Source: Antarcticibacterium flavum | GTDB lineage: Bacteria > Bacteroidota > Bacteroidia > Flavobacteriales > Flavobacteriaceae | Assembly: GCF_006159205.1 (NCBI RefSeq) | Contig: NZ_CP040812.1 | Coordinates: 310,001 to 374,000 of the forward strand | Reading direction: 5' to 3' | Length of the DNA stretch: 64,000 nucleotides | Part shown: piece after piece, positions 16,271-25,295 of the stretch | Position numbering within the stretch: position 1 is the first letter of the stretch | Layout of the letters: the number at the start of each line of letters is the position of its first letter | Position numbers and translations under genes: made by a program | Notes under the pieces: model-generated | Databases searched by the model: none | Seen by the model: the letters and a program-made list of their open reading frames with translations, nothing else | What the model was told of the DNA's origin: nothing

Positions 16271-17203
16271 ATGAAACATATATCCATACTCATACCTTAC
16301 GGCCACACCAGTCTGGTCAATATTGAAGGGTCTCACCAGGTCTTTAACCAGGTAAACCAATTTTTAAAGCAGCAGGGCAAGGAACCTGCGTTTAAGATAG
16401 AGTTGGTTGGGCTTAGCAGGGAAACCAAGCAGAGTACCGGTCTTTTTACAGTAAACCCGGGTAAACTCACCGGGCAGGTTGATAAAACCGATCTCATTAT
16501 TATCCCGGCCATTCACGGTGACCAAAAAAAAGCATACGAGGAGAATAAGGATTTTGTTCCCTGGATCACTGGCCAATATGCCGCCGGTGCAGAAATTGCA
16601 AGTTTATGCGTGGGGGCCTTCTTCCTTGCCTCCACTGGATTGCTGGACGGCAAACAATGTGCTACCCACTGGATACATGCAGGGGATTTCAGGAAACAAT
16701 TCCCTAACGTTCAGCTAGTAGATGACAAAATACTTACAGATGATGGCGGTATATATACCAGTGGCGGGGCCTATTCTTATCTTAACCTGTTGTTATACCT
16801 TATAGAAAAATATGCAGGCAGGGAGATGGCTATTCTTATCTCAAAGACCTTCATGATAGATATTGATAAATCCAGCCAGTCCCCATTTATAATTTTCAGT
16901 GGGCAGCGGGAACATGAGGATCGTCCGGTTCGAAAAGTGCAGGAATACATTGAGCAGAATTTCAACAAAAAGATCGAGGTGCGATCCCTGGCGCCAAAAT
17001 TTGCTTTAAGCCGCAGAAGTTTGGAACGCCGATTCAAAAAAGCAACTGCAAATACTGTTACAGAGTATATACAACGGGTAAAAATTGAGGCAGCCAAAAA
17101 GGAATTGGAATCTGGATTCAAAAATATAAATGAAGTGATGTATCTTGTGGGCTATAATGACAACAAAGCTTTTAGGAATACCTTCAAAAAATTTACGGTT
17201 TAA
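16271..17203 (+). CDS. GlxA-type transcriptional regulator (DJ-1/PfpI + AraC)
   Basis: A 310-residue regulator. Residues 5-190 are a DJ-1/PfpI amidotransferase-like domain with the nucleophile-elbow cysteine in ASLCVGAFFLASTG. Residues 215-310 carry an AraC/XylS double helix-turn-helix (VRSLAPKFALSRRSLERRFK, then YLVGYNDNKAFRNTFKKFT). Such proteins typically bind a small ligand in the first domain and activate neighbouring genes. It faces the VOC gene 160 bp away, which is the obvious candidate target. Confidence 0.9.
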   Translation: MKHISILIPYGHTSLVNIEGSHQVFNQVNQFLKQQGKEPAFKIELVGLSRETKQSTGLFTVNPGKLTGQVDKTDLIIIPAIHGDQKKAYEENKDFVPWITGQYAAGAEIASLCVGAFFLASTGLLDGKQCATHWIHAGDFRKQFPNVQLVDDKILTDDGGIYTSGGAYSYLNLLLYLIEKYAGREMAILISKTFMIDIDKSSQSPFIIFSGQREHEDRPVRKVQEYIEQNFNKKIEVRSLAPKFALSRRSLERRFKKATANTVTEYIQRVKIEAAKKELESGFKNINEVMYLVGYNDNKAFRNTFKKFTV

Positions 17204-17277
17204 CTCCGGTTAAATATAGGGGGAAGTTTCAAAAGCCTTACGCAACAGCATAAATTAAAAAAATAAGCAGCTTCTAT

Positions 17278-17934
17278 ATGGAGATCCACCACTTACTAGA
17301 GCAACATTCCATTGCATCAAAATTCATAGCAGAACTACGGGATATCAATATTCAAAAAGACCAGATGCGCTTTCGCAGAAATATTGAGAGGCTCGGCGAG
17401 ATCCTGGCATTTGAACTTAGCAAAAGCCTTACCTATAAAGAAAAAAGCATAACCACACCCCTGGGAAAGGCAATAACTTATGAACTTAATGAACAAATAG
17501 TCATATGCTCTATCCTTCGTGCCGGGCTTCCCCTGCATAATGGGATACTTAGTTATTTTGATACTGCCGAGAATACATTCATATCTGCCTATCGTCACCA
17601 TATTTCTGAAAAGGAGTTTGAAATTAAGGTTGAATATCTGGCTTCTCCCTCTCTTGAAGGAAAGACAGTCATCCTGGCAGATCCTATGTTGGCAACCGGC
17701 GGTTCTTTTGTGAATGTTTTTGAAGCTCTAAAACCTATGGGAACACCTGCTAAAATACATTTGGTCTCCATAATTGGCGCAAGACCAGGAGTTGATTTTG
17801 TGTCACGTCATTTTCCCCGGGATACACACTTGTGGATCGCAACCATCGATGAGGATCTTAATGACCTTGGTTATATTGTTCCCGGGCTTGGTGATGCCGG
17901 GGATCTGTCTTACGGTACAAAATTGCAACATTAA
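17278..17934 (+). CDS. upp: Uracil phosphoribosyltransferase
   Basis: A 218-residue type I phosphoribosyltransferase that makes UMP from uracil and PRPP in pyrimidine salvage. The PRPP loop is ILADPMLATGGSFVNV, and the uracil-binding C-terminal part ends GYIVPGLGDAGDLSYGT. Its stop codon TAA lies inside the 9-bp duplication CATTAAAAT created by the adjacent mobile element, so insertion occurred across the end of the gene without changing the protein. Confidence 0.95.
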   Translation: MEIHHLLEQHSIASKFIAELRDINIQKDQMRFRRNIERLGEILAFELSKSLTYKEKSITTPLGKAITYELNEQIVICSILRAGLPLHNGILSYFDTAENTFISAYRHHISEKEFEIKVEYLASPSLEGKTVILADPMLATGGSFVNVFEALKPMGTPAKIHLVSIIGARPGVDFVSRHFPRDTHLWIATIDEDLNDLGYIVPGLGDAGDLSYGTKLQH

Positions 17935-17937
17935 AAT
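17929..17937. repeat. Left 9-bp target-site duplication of MITE copy 3
   Basis: CATTAAAAT contains the last His codon and the stop codon of upp and is repeated exactly at 18170-18178. Confidence 0.85.
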
Positions 17938-18169
17938 CATTGGTGTCCGGATTCCGATTAAAAATAGGTGAATGTGCGTTAAACCTTGCTATTTATAGTT
18001 AGGGGACATTTCACCTGCAACCAGGGGGTGGTTTTGGATCTAAAATGTTTTAGGAAATTTCAAGTTAGGTAGCAAAATTTAAGTAACTACTTTTCAGGCA
18101 GTCAGATTTTAGTCTTGGTTCTATATTCTAGTAGCAGAGCGGTCTAGACTCTTTTAGCGGACAACAATG
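17938..18169 (-). mobile_element. MITE-like element, copy 3 (232 bp)
   Basis: The best preserved ends of the family: CATTGGTGTCCGGATTCCGA on the left and AGCGGACAACAATG on the right, giving terminal inverted repeats CATTG(G/T)TGTCCG. The inner landmarks CAGGGGGTGGTTTTGGATCT, TTTTAGGAAATTTCAAG, GATTTTAGTCTTGGTTCTAT and TCTAGTAGCAGAGCGGTCTA match copies 2 and 4. The 9-bp flanking repeat is perfect. It lies between the convergent upp and lipoprotein genes. Confidence 0.88.
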
Positions 18170-18178
18170 CATTAAAAT
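18170..18178. repeat. Right 9-bp target-site duplication of MITE copy 3
   Basis: CATTAAAAT, identical to 17929-17937; the lipoprotein stop codon begins three bases later. Confidence 0.85.
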
Positions 18179-18180
18179 TT

Positions 18181-19017
18181 TTAATTTGCTTCGATCACCA
18201 CAATATCCGGTACATTGGATGGTGGTGTAATATCTTCAGGTTCAGATGATGATTCAGGGATTGGTGGATTACTGAACAATAAAAGATCCCCTGCAGCTAT
18301 TTCCCCGGCATCCTTTATTAAAACCCTTACTACAGGGAGATCTGAATCTGATCCTCCTGTACGTGCATTTACCTCCAGAATTTCGAACGCCACAATCCCC
18401 AAATTATCCCCCTGCAGGTTTGCTTCAATTGGATCATAATTTATGCTTATATCACTGTCATACACCACCGCCAGAACAGTTTGTCCTGTTAACATAGCTA
18501 ATCCTGTAGCCCGTAAAGGTATCACATCTGGAACCTCATCCAGGAGGTCTTCACTGCCATCCTGCCCAAGGCCTGGACCAGCTTCAATAAAATTTCGTGC
18601 TCCCAATTGTGTAGGTCCTGCGCTCACCCAGCTGGAAGAAATTGCAGTAAAAGCAAACCATCCCTCATCCCCTACCTGGCCTGTATATAGTTCGATCTCC
18701 TCCCCTATATTATTCTCAAAATAATCCAGGGGTTGCCTCAAACCCACTTCAGCAAGTTGGTCATTTACATCGGTTTCTGAAAAATTATTGGGTTCATTAC
18801 CATTGTCTATACTTTCCTCGTCAATGAGAATAAAAACAGCTCCTTCCCCTGTATCTGGGTCAGGATCCGGGTCTGGATCTGGTTCATTTTCGCCGGGGTT
18901 CTCAATTCCTTCCGCAGGGTCTGGAAGATCGTCATTATCTGTTCCACTGCATCCTGTCATTACCAGTGTGAGTAACAGGACCATAATAATACTCCTCATT
19001 TCATTTTTCCTTTTCAT
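18181..19017 (-). CDS. Predicted lipoprotein with Asp-Pro repeat
   Basis: A 278-residue exported protein. The signal peptide ends with a lipobox (LVMTGC), so it is probably lipid-anchored. A flexible acidic linker with DPDPDPDPD follows (about residues 45-58), then a beta-rich domain of about 210 residues without a recognised family. Within it, conserved-looking segments are DYFENNIGEEIELYTGQVGD and IALRATGLAMLTGQTV-like. The protein has no cysteine beyond the lipid-anchor one in the regions read. Function unknown. Confidence 0.65.
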   Translation of the reverse strand: MKRKNEMRSIIMVLLLTLVMTGCSGTDNDDLPDPAEGIENPGENEPDPDPDPDPDTGEGAVFILIDEESIDNGNEPNNFSETDVNDQLAEVGLRQPLDYFENNIGEEIELYTGQVGDEGWFAFTAISSSWVSAGPTQLGARNFIEAGPGLGQDGSEDLLDEVPDVIPLRATGLAMLTGQTVLAVVYDSDISINYDPIEANLQGDNLGIVAFEILEVNARTGGSDSDLPVVRVLIKDAGEIAAGDLLLFSNPPIPESSSEPEDITPPSNVPDIVVIEAN

Positions 19018-19449
19018 ATTAATTTGATTTTGATCTTTCTAAAAAACAGGCTGGAATTTACAACAAATTGGTCATTAAACCATTAAATTTCAATTATTTA
19101 ACCCATAATAATAGTGATAGATTTCGAATAATGAAGCTGAATTTCTTTAAATGTACTCAAAGTAAAAACTGTGGCAAATATTCACACTTTTATTGCATTT
19201 TTCCCCATCTTCACTTGGCTGTGGGGTCTTAGAGCGCGGACAATGAAACTGAAATTTAGCATTTTTTTATAGTGTTCCATTTAACATAAATCCTACATTG
19301 TGAGGCAGGAAGAGCAGGCTTTGCAAGTCAAATAGGCTTTCAGGCCTCTTACCTTTTTTAGGAACCACGGGTACTGGCATTATTATCGCTTCTATACCTA
19401 AGGTTCATTAACCAACTAAATAGCGAACCTAACTTTAAAAACTATTAAA
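19018..19449. other. Intergenic region, 430 bp
   Basis: AT-rich sequence between the divergent lipoprotein and OmpA genes. A short stretch near 19226-19245 (TCTTAGAGCGCGGACAATG) faintly resembles the right end of the MITE family and could be a remnant. No convincing open frame, RNA or hairpin is seen, apart from promoter-like AT blocks next to the OmpA gene. Confidence 0.35.
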
Positions 19450-20280
19450 ATGAAAAAAACAGTATTATTAGCAATAATGTCCGCAGGGATATTAACTTCA
19501 TGTGTTTCCAAAAAGAAGTATACAGAACTGGAAACAGAATTATCCAACACCCAATCTAATTTGCAGCGTACTGCAATGGAAAAGGAAGAGGCTCAAAGAA
19601 AGCTTGATGCTATTGAGGCTCGGGTGGCCGATTATAATGCCAGGATAAATTCCCTGCAGGAGTCTAATGACGACAGGCTGGAAATGAATGATCTTACTGC
19701 CATGTCTACCAACAACAAGCGCAAAATGCGTGAAACCCTTAAGAAAGTAGATCCTGCAGAACTTGCTGAGGCAAGAACCCTGGAAGATTCTATAAACCTT
19801 GCGGTTTCTTATAATTTAAAGCAATCTATCTCTGACGACTCAGAGAGTGATGACGTGGATATTACCGTGGATAAGACGGTTGTAATGATCAACGTTTCAG
19901 ATAAATTATTATTCAACAGCGGTAGCTACAGGGTGAGCAGCAAAGCAAACAACCTGTTGCAAAAACTTGCAGATGTAATTAATTCTGAACCAAGTATGGA
20001 AGTTATGGTTGAGGGACATACAGATTCTCAAACCATGGTTCCTGGTTCTCACCTTCAGGATAACTGGGATCTTAGTGTTAGAAGAGCAACCTCTATTGTG
20101 AGGATCCTTCAGGATAAATACAATGTAGATCCTGCTAAATTGATCGCTTCAGGTAGAAGTAGCTATGCGCCACTTTCAGAAAATGATACAAAAGAAGGAA
20201 GAGCACAAAACAGAAGAACACGTATTGTAATTCTTCCAAATCTTGATAAATTCTTTGCTTTGCTGGAATCTGAGCAGTGA
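19450..20280 (+). CDS. OmpA-family peptidoglycan-binding lipoprotein
   Basis: A 276-residue envelope protein. The signal peptide ends in a lipobox (ILTSC), a coiled-coil region follows (about residues 25-75, heptad-like ELETELSNTQSNLQRT), and the C-terminal OmpA-like domain covers about 140-270 with MVEGHTDSQTM and the NRRTRIVI motif. It should tether the outer membrane to peptidoglycan. This is the form common in Bacteroidota and its own strong terminator follows. Confidence 0.9.
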   Translation: MKKTVLLAIMSAGILTSCVSKKKYTELETELSNTQSNLQRTAMEKEEAQRKLDAIEARVADYNARINSLQESNDDRLEMNDLTAMSTNNKRKMRETLKKVDPAELAEARTLEDSINLAVSYNLKQSISDDSESDDVDITVDKTVVMINVSDKLLFNSGSYRVSSKANNLLQKLADVINSEPSMEVMVEGHTDSQTMVPGSHLQDNWDLSVRRATSIVRILQDKYNVDPAKLIASGRSSYAPLSENDTKEGRAQNRRTRIVILPNLDKFFALLESEQ

Positions 20281-20297
20281 GATAATATCATACATAC

Positions 20298-20332
20298 AAA
20301 AAAAGGGCAGGCCGGTTGGCTTGCCCTTTTTT
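20298..20332. terminator. Bidirectional terminator
   Basis: A-tract, GGGCA pairing with TGCCC, with an inner GCC/GGC stem, then T-tract. It serves the convergent OmpA and NTF2-like genes. Confidence 0.85.
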
Positions 20333-20343
20333 ATTTGTATTGA

Positions 20344-20853
20344 TTAATCCTCTATATGATCATAACTTAACACCCGGGAAACCTTCCACCCGTTTGCTTC
20401 TTTAACCCACAGGTGAGTAAACCTTGCAGTTGTATTTCCAAACATATGCATGCCCTTTTGAATAGCTGCATAAAGTACCCCATTATCATAGAGTGGAAAA
20501 ACTTCCACACTTTCAGGTAAAAGTATTCGTGGATCTTTGGAGGAACCCGGTTTACAAATTCCCATTCTTACAGATTCCAGGAAGTCTTCTTTTGACGCAG
20601 TGATTCCACCCTTATCGTGATAAAATTCAAAATCTGGGCTTACGAGTTCCTCGAAAACTTTAATATCACAACTATTATAGCCCTGTTCAAATAAGAGGCT
20701 GTCATTTTTCTTGAGAGTGAGAAAAAGAGGCGAATCCTTTTCCACCTGTGCATTTAAGTTGTTAAGAGGAAACAGGAGAAAAAGGAAAAAAAGGAATATA
20801 ACGTAAAAAACAGAAGACTTTTTCATATCAAAAGGATCAAATTTATTTTTCAT
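20344..20853 (-). CDS. Secreted NTF2-like (DUF4440) protein
   Basis: A 169-residue protein with an N-terminal hydrophobic segment (VFYVIFLFFLFLLFPL) that acts as signal peptide or anchor. From about residue 40, the SnoaL/NTF2-like cone fold appears: DIKVFEELVSPDFEFYHDKG and ARFTHLWVKEANGWKVSRVL. DUF4440 domains are binding modules of diverse use. The start codon lies only a few bases from a MITE end, so the promoter may have been supplied or disrupted by that element. Confidence 0.75.
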   Translation of the reverse strand: MKNKFDPFDMKKSSVFYVIFLFFLFLLFPLNNLNAQVEKDSPLFLTLKKNDSLLFEQGYNSCDIKVFEELVSPDFEFYHDKGGITASKEDFLESVRMGICKPGSSKDPRILLPESVEVFPLYDNGVLYAAIQKGMHMFGNTTARFTHLWVKEANGWKVSRVLSYDHIED

Positions 20854-20857
20854 TGTT

Positions 20858-21082
20858 TACTGGCGTCCGATTAAAATATGTGAAACTCTCGTAAAGCCTT
20901 TATTTATATAGTCAGAGGATATTTCAACATCAACCAGGGGGTGGTTTTGGATCTAAATAGTTTAAGAAAATTCACGCTTTTTAAAATTAAGCAAATCGCT
21001 GATTTCCATAGATATATATTTTAGTCCAGTTTCTATATTCTAGCAGCGGAACCGGTCTAGACTCTTTCACAGGACAACAATG
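20858..21082 (-). mobile_element. MITE-like element, copy 4 (about 225 bp)
   Basis: Same orientation as copies 2 and 3. The left end TACTGGCGTCCGATTAAAAT and the right end CACAGGACAACAATG match the family, and the internal blocks CAGGGGGTGGTTTTGGATCT and TTTCTATATTCTAGCAGCGG are kept. A 9-bp direct repeat is not detectable here (TTCATTGTT against TTTTATGGG), so it is an older or rearranged copy. It fills the gap between the NTF2-like and the acidic protein genes; its left end abuts the start codon at 20853. Confidence 0.75.
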
Positions 21083-21186
21083 TTTTATGGGTCATTAATA
21101 AACCCCGGGCAATCTTAACTAGAATTTAACCGGGAGAATGTGCTATTGGCCCTACTATTTTTTAAATTTAAATAAAGATAGAAATC

Positions 21187-21579
21187 ATGAGCGAGAAAGA
21201 GAAAAAAGAAACGGATAAGACAATAAGCAAAACCCGAAGGCCAAAAGCCAATAAGCCTATTAGGGAAACAGATAATATGGAACAGCATGACCTCCCCTAT
21301 GATCCTAATATAAATAAAGAGGACAGGCAGGCTTTACATGATGAAGGTTTAAGTATGGACCAGGGACAGGACAAACCACTTTCAGAAAGAAAGAGACCGG
21401 TGGATTTTACAGGAAAAGATCTTGATATTCCCGGGCAGGCTGAAAGCGATACCACCCATGGAGGAACAGATCTTCCAGATGAGGAGAACAACCAGTATAA
21501 CGAACGTGGGGTGAGGAAAGATGAGGAAAAGAAAAGGGACCATCCAAATCCGGATCGGGAAGTCCCTCCCACGAAATAA
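21187..21579 (+). CDS. Hydrophilic, probably disordered protein
   Basis: A 130-residue protein with almost no hydrophobic stretch: rich in Glu, Asp, Lys and Pro, beginning MSEKEKKETDKTISKTRRPK and ending REVPPTK. No domain is recognised. Its high charge and low complexity resemble stress-linked disordered proteins, but that is inference. A good terminator follows its stop codon, which supports a real gene. Confidence 0.6.
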   Translation: MSEKEKKETDKTISKTRRPKANKPIRETDNMEQHDLPYDPNINKEDRQALHDEGLSMDQGQDKPLSERKRPVDFTGKDLDIPGQAESDTTHGGTDLPDEENNQYNERGVRKDEEKKRDHPNPDREVPPTK

Positions 21580-21591
21580 GCCTAACCAGCC

Positions 21592-21616
21592 AAACCGGGC
21601 AGTAGCCCGGTTTTTT
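21592..21616 (+). terminator. Terminator of the disordered-protein gene
   Basis: AAACCGGGC pairs with GCCCGGTTT around AGTA, ending in a T-tract; it lies between two convergent genes. Confidence 0.9.
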
Positions 21617-21617
21617 A

Positions 21618-23012
21618 TTACCTGTTTGCTTCCCTGTGTATTCTATGGAATGCTTCTTCAGCTTCATTAACCAGGCCTTTAACATCAGTTGCCAATAACA
21701 GGCCATTTTCCTTTAAGATCTTTCCGTCTATAGCCACAAGATCTACATTTTGAGGTTGCGAGGCTTCTATCATCAGGTTCTTTTCGCGGTTTCCTGTGGA
21801 AAAGTTTAGATCATTGCGACGCAGCATAATAAGGTCTGCTCTTTTACCCGGAATTAAGGATCCTGTAATATGGTCAATTCCAAGAGTGCGGGCAGCGTTT
21901 ATTGTAGCCATCTCCAGTACCTGCTGGGAACTAAGGAAGAATTCATCTTCTGCCACAGCATTTGCAAGGTTTTGTATCACTTTCATAATACCAAAGAAAT
22001 CTGCATTCCCACTAAGGGCTGTAGTATCCACTCCCAGGGATGTATTGATACCGGCCTTAATGAGTTTATTTTGAGGTGGAAGGCCAAAACCAATGCGCAT
22101 TTCAGAAAAAGGAGTCATTGTAACGGATGCCCCGGCTTTTGCTACAGCATCCAGTTCTTCAGAAGTTATAGCATTGCCATGAATAATATTTATGTCCTTC
22201 CCAAGAAGGCCTCTGTTATGCAGTTGCATGATCTGGCCTACCTGTTCCCGGTTGGAACTGGCGTGTATAGAAATTCCCATACCCAACTCCCTTGCCCGTC
22301 TCCAGTCGTTTTCAAGGTCTTTATAACCTGCCCCCCTTGAACCCAGCCCAAGTTTAAGAAGCTCGAACTTTTCATTATTTAGCAACTGTTGTAATACTTC
22401 TCCGATCCCTTCAAAATCTGTAGGTTTATCTGCAGGACGATTTCTATAGCCGCTGTATTCTACCCTCGCTCTTAAGCCCATATCTGCGAGCACCTCGCAC
22501 CCGGCCATTACGTATTCCACTCCCCGGGCATTATGATTATAATCTGTGACAGTGGTGATGCCTGAGAAAATGGCCTCTGCTGCCGCATAGCGGGTAGCGA
22601 CAGCCATGTCCTGTACGGTGTAATGTTTGGAATAGCGAGCGGTCATTGGAAAATAACCTGTTTCTTCTGTATTACCAGACATACTGCGCAGCAGGGAAGT
22701 CCACAAATGCCAATGGCAATCAATGAATCCCGGCATTACTATACAGTTTGAACCGTCAATTTGATGGATTCCACCAGGAGTAGATAACTTTTCCCCCACA
22801 GCCTTTATTTCTCCATTTTCCACCAGGATAGACCCTTTCACTTCTCCCAGGGTAGGATCCATAGTAAGAATGTGAGCATTGTTTATAAGGAATGATCTAT
22901 TTTGTTGTAAAGGCACAGCTGCAGGGGAGAATGAGGAAAGGCTGCCGGGGATCATACCTGCGGCGGCAAGTAGTCCCGTTTTCTTTAAAAAGTCTCTTCT
23001 GGGAAATATCAT
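21618..23012 (-). CDS. Tat-exported amidohydrolase (AtzA/TrzN-like)
   Basis: A 464-residue amidohydrolase. The N-terminus MIFPRRDFLKKTGLLAAAGM carries a Tat-type motif, suggesting export. The metal-binding pattern is PGFIDCHWHLW (HxH), SIHAS, IIHGNA and SLGVDTTALS, the usual HxH..H..H..D set of cytosine-deaminase-like hydrolases. The C-terminal IPGKRADLIMLRRND is the typical last beta-sandwich segment. The substrate is probably a deaminated or dechlorinated ring, but it is not known. The next gene on this strand is the ABM-domain gene. Confidence 0.88.
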   Translation of the reverse strand: MIFPRRDFLKKTGLLAAAGMIPGSLSSFSPAAVPLQQNRSFLINNAHILTMDPTLGEVKGSILVENGEIKAVGEKLSTPGGIHQIDGSNCIVMPGFIDCHWHLWTSLLRSMSGNTEETGYFPMTARYSKHYTVQDMAVATRYAAAEAIFSGITTVTDYNHNARGVEYVMAGCEVLADMGLRARVEYSGYRNRPADKPTDFEGIGEVLQQLLNNEKFELLKLGLGSRGAGYKDLENDWRRARELGMGISIHASSNREQVGQIMQLHNRGLLGKDINIIHGNAITSEELDAVAKAGASVTMTPFSEMRIGFGLPPQNKLIKAGINTSLGVDTTALSGNADFFGIMKVIQNLANAVAEDEFFLSSQQVLEMATINAARTLGIDHITGSLIPGKRADLIMLRRNDLNFSTGNREKNLMIEASQPQNVDLVAIDGKILKENGLLLATDVKGLVNEAEEAFHRIHREANR

Positions 23013-23083
23013 TATTATAATTATGAAGCCTGAAAAGGAAAAAGAATTCGCTTTGCAGTAAACATTTAACTCAATGCCGGGTA

Positions 23084-23377
23084 TTAGACAGCAGAGAGGA
23101 TCTCCACCTTTTTTATCTCGGGTTCCTCGCTAAGGAAATCTGGTGCCCGTTCTAAAAGTCCGCCGGCTATCTCTCCCTGGAGATGTGCCTCCCGGCCTTC
23201 TTCATTTTCAAAAGTATCAAAGATGCCAAAGGTAGTTTTATCAATCCTGTAAGAATACCAGGAGATCGTCCCGTGTTCCCTTCTCGCAAGGTTCACGGCT
23301 TCCTGTATGTAGTTGTGCACTTCCATTTCCTTACCTTCTTTGGCATGTAAATTAATTAGTAACCCGTATTTTTTCAT
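23084..23377 (-). CDS. ABM-domain quinol-monooxygenase-like protein
   Basis: A 97-residue ferredoxin-fold protein of the antibiotic-biosynthesis-monooxygenase family: LINLHAKEGKEMEVHNYIQE, ISWYSYRIDKTTFGIFDTFE and the Phe/His-rich AHLQGEIAGGL end. Close relatives oxidise quinols or have unknown use. It precedes the Tat amidohydrolase gene by 71 bp and follows the DoxX gene by 111 bp. Confidence 0.82.
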   Translation of the reverse strand: MKKYGLLINLHAKEGKEMEVHNYIQEAVNLARREHGTISWYSYRIDKTTFGIFDTFENEEGREAHLQGEIAGGLLERAPDFLSEEPEIKKVEILSAV

Positions 23378-23488
23378 TCTTCCTTAATTTCAGCTTTAGC
23401 TATTTCAGGAAAATAAGTTACTCCAAAACAGGGATATCCTTTCCCTAACAAGTGTTAAGAAATAAAAAAGACCTTCAGCAATAAAAAA

Positions 23489-23911
23489 TTACTTTTTCTT
23501 AGAGGATAAAATATACCAGTCCAGGGAGTATTTTCCGCCGCCAGTAAAAAATAAGAGAAGGTAACCAAATAGAAATAAAAGAGGTAGTTCCTGACTTCCA
23601 AATCCATCTGTCCAGTGGACAATCAATGCTGCGACTGCCATAGTTGCAATAAGTGGTATAACCGCCAGACGAGTTCCAAGTCCCAGGATCACCAGGATGG
23701 AACAAACAAACTCAGCAAAGACAGCAAAGGTAAAGCTTGCCACTTCCCCAATGCCTATAGGGTCTGCAAAAGTAATAGGTTCACTTCCAAAGAAGGTGAT
23801 AAGCTTTGGGATGCCGTGGGTAAGCATTAGACCCGAGATACCCAGGCGAAATATGAGCAGGCCAAAGTCCACTTGCGGCAGTTCGAGAATTGTAGAATAA
23901 CTTTTTTTCAT
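23489..23911 (-). CDS. DoxX-family membrane protein
   Basis: A 140-residue protein with four membrane helices. The first contains the family's GLLIFRLGISGLMLTHGIPK; the others are AVFAEFVCSILVILGLGT, LIATMAVAALIVHW and LPLLFLFGYLLLFFTGGGK. DoxX proteins are quinone-linked or oxidoreductase partners of unclear function. The nearby ABM and amidohydrolase genes may be functionally linked, which is inference. Confidence 0.88.
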   Translation of the reverse strand: MKKSYSTILELPQVDFGLLIFRLGISGLMLTHGIPKLITFFGSEPITFADPIGIGEVASFTFAVFAEFVCSILVILGLGTRLAVIPLIATMAVAALIVHWTDGFGSQELPLLFLFGYLLLFFTGGGKYSLDWYILSSKKK

Positions 23912-23948
23912 AGGAGTTAATTATAGGCTTAAGTTAGGAAATTAATCA

Positions 23949-25295
23949 TTAAATAAGATACCACATTAGCAGGGACATCACCAGGCCTACAAATGCTATG
24001 ATAGTTGTCATGATACTCCAGGACCTGAAGGTTTGTTTTTCTGTAAGACCCAGGTATTGTCCCACCAGCCAAAATCCACTGTCATTCACGTGAGACAGGA
24101 TTGTAGCGCCAGATGCTATGGCGATCACTATTACAGAAATTTGCTGTACACTGTACAATCCTTCTGTGAGAACAGGAGCTGTGATCCCGGCAGCGGTGAT
24201 CATTGCAACTGTTGAGGATCCCTGTAGCACCCGCACAAGGGCCGCGACTATGAAACCAAATACCAGCGGATTAAAAAATGTGTCATTCAATCCTTCGGCG
24301 ATCATTTCGCCAGCACCGGTATTGATCAATATCTCCTTGAACGCTCCACCTGCACCGGTAAGGAGGATAATTATTCCCGCAGCCTGGAACGATTTGGTAG
24401 CGACTTTTAATAAATATTCCTTCTGCATTCCCCGTCTCACTCCCAGGAAATACCAGGCGATAAGATTGGCAATTATAAGAGCTGTAAAGGGATGCCCCAG
24501 CAGTTCTACGGCATAATGTACTCCGGCTGGAATAGCCATTTCGTCAAACAATGGGCTCCCCAGGAGCGTGTTCGCCACTATGAGAAGTATGGGGATCAAA
24601 ATTATGGAGATGATAAGTGATGGCGAAGGTGCTGTAGCTTCATTATAATCTTCCTTCTCCTCAAAAACCTGTGGTTCTATATGTATTTTCTTTGCCAGGA
24701 AGCGTGCATACACAGGACCTGCAAGCACAGCCGCAGGCAATCCCGCGAAAAACCCGAACAGGATCACCCAACCCAGGTCGGCACCCAGGATATCTGCCAC
24801 CGCAATAGGCCCGGGTGTGGGAGGAATAAAAGCGTGAGTAATAGCAAGTCCTGCCAGTAAAGGAATAGCATACAAAAGCAGGGATTTACCTGTACGCTTG
24901 CTAAGCGCATAAGTGATAGGTACCAGGATTATAAAAGCCACATCAAAAAATACAGGGATCGCTACTGCAAAACCGGTGACCATCATGGCCCAGGGGGCAT
25001 TCTTCTCCCCTGTTCTCTTTAGCATAAAAGACGCCAGCCGTTGCGCACCGCCAGACTGTTCCAGGATCCCGCCAAAGAGTGCACCAAGACCTACTACTGT
25101 TGCTACAAATCCCAGGGTGCTGCCCATCCCCTGTCGCATAGTATCCAGGATCTCTGTTGCAGGCATTCCCGCAATGATCCCAACCGCAATACATACAATG
25201 AGCAGGGCAAGAAATGCCTGGATCTTTAAACGCAGTATTAAAAATAATAAAAGGGCTATCCCGGCAAGGACTGCCGTAAGTAATTGTATATCCAT
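23949..25295 (-). CDS. Gluconate:H+ symporter (GntP family)
   Basis: A 448-residue membrane permease with about 12 hydrophobic helices, starting LLTAVLAGIALLLFLILRLK. The GntP family signature region is near GLAITHAFIPPTPGPIAVAD and the segment HVNDSGFWLVGQYLGLTEKQ near the end is typical. The ATG overlaps the TAA stop of the kinase-dehydrogenase gene by one base, which is direct translational coupling. It brings gluconate into the cell for the upstream enzyme. Confidence 0.92.
   Translation of the reverse strand: MDIQLLTAVLAGIALLLFLILRLKIQAFLALLIVCIAVGIIAGMPATEILDTMRQGMGSTLGFVATVVGLGALFGGILEQSGGAQRLASFMLKRTGEKNAPWAMMVTGFAVAIPVFFDVAFIILVPITYALSKRTGKSLLLYAIPLLAGLAITHAFIPPTPGPIAVADILGADLGWVILFGFFAGLPAAVLAGPVYARFLAKKIHIEPQVFEEKEDYNEATAPSPSLIISIILIPILLIVANTLLGSPLFDEMAIPAGVHYAVELLGHPFTALIIANLIAWYFLGVRRGMQKEYLLKVATKSFQAAGIIILLTGAGGAFKEILINTGAGEMIAEGLNDTFFNPLVFGFIVAALVRVLQGSSTVAMITAAGITAPVLTEGLYSVQQISVIVIAIASGATILSHVNDSGFWLVGQYLGLTEKQTFRSWSIMTTIIAFVGLVMSLLMWYLI

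Noticed and set aside
18840..18890. Short tandem repeat GGATCCGGGTCTGGATCTGG.
   Set aside because: It codes for the Asp-Pro linker of the lipoprotein; a low-complexity coding repeat, not a regulatory element.
19220..19250. TCTTAGAGCGCGGACAATG resembles the MITE right end.
   Set aside because: Only about 12 bases match and no other part of the element is present; listed as a possible remnant only.
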